A stretch of 6,161 nucleotides of DNA, from positions 1 through 6,161 of the forward strand of contig JAISRD010000092.1 in assembly GCA_031273835.1 (NCBI GenBank), in the 5' to 3' direction. Both the position numbers and the translations under genes were made by a program. This document shows positions 6,107 through 6,161 of this stretch, piece by piece. A model generated the notes under the pieces. It was not told where the DNA came from. It ran no database searches and saw nothing but the letters and a program-made list of their open reading frames with translations. The number at the start of each line of letters is the position of its first letter. The stretch's first letter is position 1. Origin of the DNA: Treponema sp. Its GTDB lineage: Bacteria > Spirochaetota > Spirochaetia > Treponematales > Breznakiellaceae.

Positions 6107-6161
6107 ATGAGCCTTCGGGCAGTTAACGCTGCCGGGGGAATGTTGGACTAAACGGTCAAGA

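Larger units (their letters stand above)
5946..6161. other. Non-coding right-end region without recognisable gene
   Basis: These 216 bases follow the TPM gene stop. No ORF with convincing coding character, no tRNA and no terminator with a T-run was found. The short ATG frame at 6107 closes after 14 codons. Besides the two repeats there is a hairpin CACGG/CCGTG (6034-6038 with 6044-6048) and another GGCAG/CTGCC (6118-6122 with 6129-6133). The AT-richer composition marks it as outside the operon. Confidence 0.6.

Noticed and set aside
6107..6151. Short ORF starting at the ATG at 6107
   Set aside because: It stops after 14 codons and has no ribosome-binding site.
6152..6161. Last bases (cggtcaaga) as the start of a 23S rRNA gene
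   Set aside because: Too few bases to judge, and no 16S or tRNA lies upstream.

Overview
The window holds a compact one-carbon (tetrahydrofolate) gene cluster on the + strand and one divergent radical SAM gene on the - strand. The DNA is GC-rich and tightly packed. The set fhs, fchA and a divergent folD is typical of anaerobes that use the formate/methyl branch of the Wood-Ljungdahl pathway or run it in reverse. I infer an anaerobic gut bacterium, possibly a termite-gut spirochaete (Treponema/Breznakiella type) or a clostridial acetogen. No rRNA or other taxonomic marker is present, so this is only moderately supported.

Layout. 10-1008 (-): radical SAM protein with extra C-terminal cysteines. 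1009-1104: a 96-bp divergent intergenic region carrying two back-to-back, near-consensus sigma-70-type promoters, one for each direction. 1105-2775 (+): fhs, formate-THF ligase. 2830-3459 (+): fchA, methenyl-THF cyclohydrolase/cyclodeaminase family. 3464-4339 (+): folD, methylene-THF dehydrogenase. 4369-5124 (+): nucleotidyltransferase-fold protein starting at a GTG. 5121-5945 (+): exported TPM-domain protein with a Gly/Phe-rich tail. 5946-6161: non-coding DNA with a degenerate 9-nt tandem repeat, a duplicated roughly 22-nt module and a small hairpin; I see no gene in it.

How the genes work together. Fhs makes 10-formyl-THF from formate, THF and ATP. FchA converts it to methenyl-THF and FolD reduces that to methylene-THF, or the chain runs backwards to make formate and ATP. 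The FolD here lacks the catalytic lysine and the active-site glutamine needed for cyclohydrolase activity, so it is probably a dehydrogenase only. FchA, encoded 4 bp upstream, would supply the missing step. The five + strand genes are closely spaced (54, 4 and 29 bp gaps, then a 4-bp overlap) and probably form one operon from the promoter at 1067-1095. The roles of the last two genes and of the radical SAM gene in this context are unknown.

The points most worth a second look are the FolD active-site losses paired with FchA, the apparently leaderless fhs transcript from a promoter that abuts an opposing one, the SD-x-N variant of the nucleotidyltransferase motif, and the repeats at the right end. 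I found no clear sign of a wholly new system.
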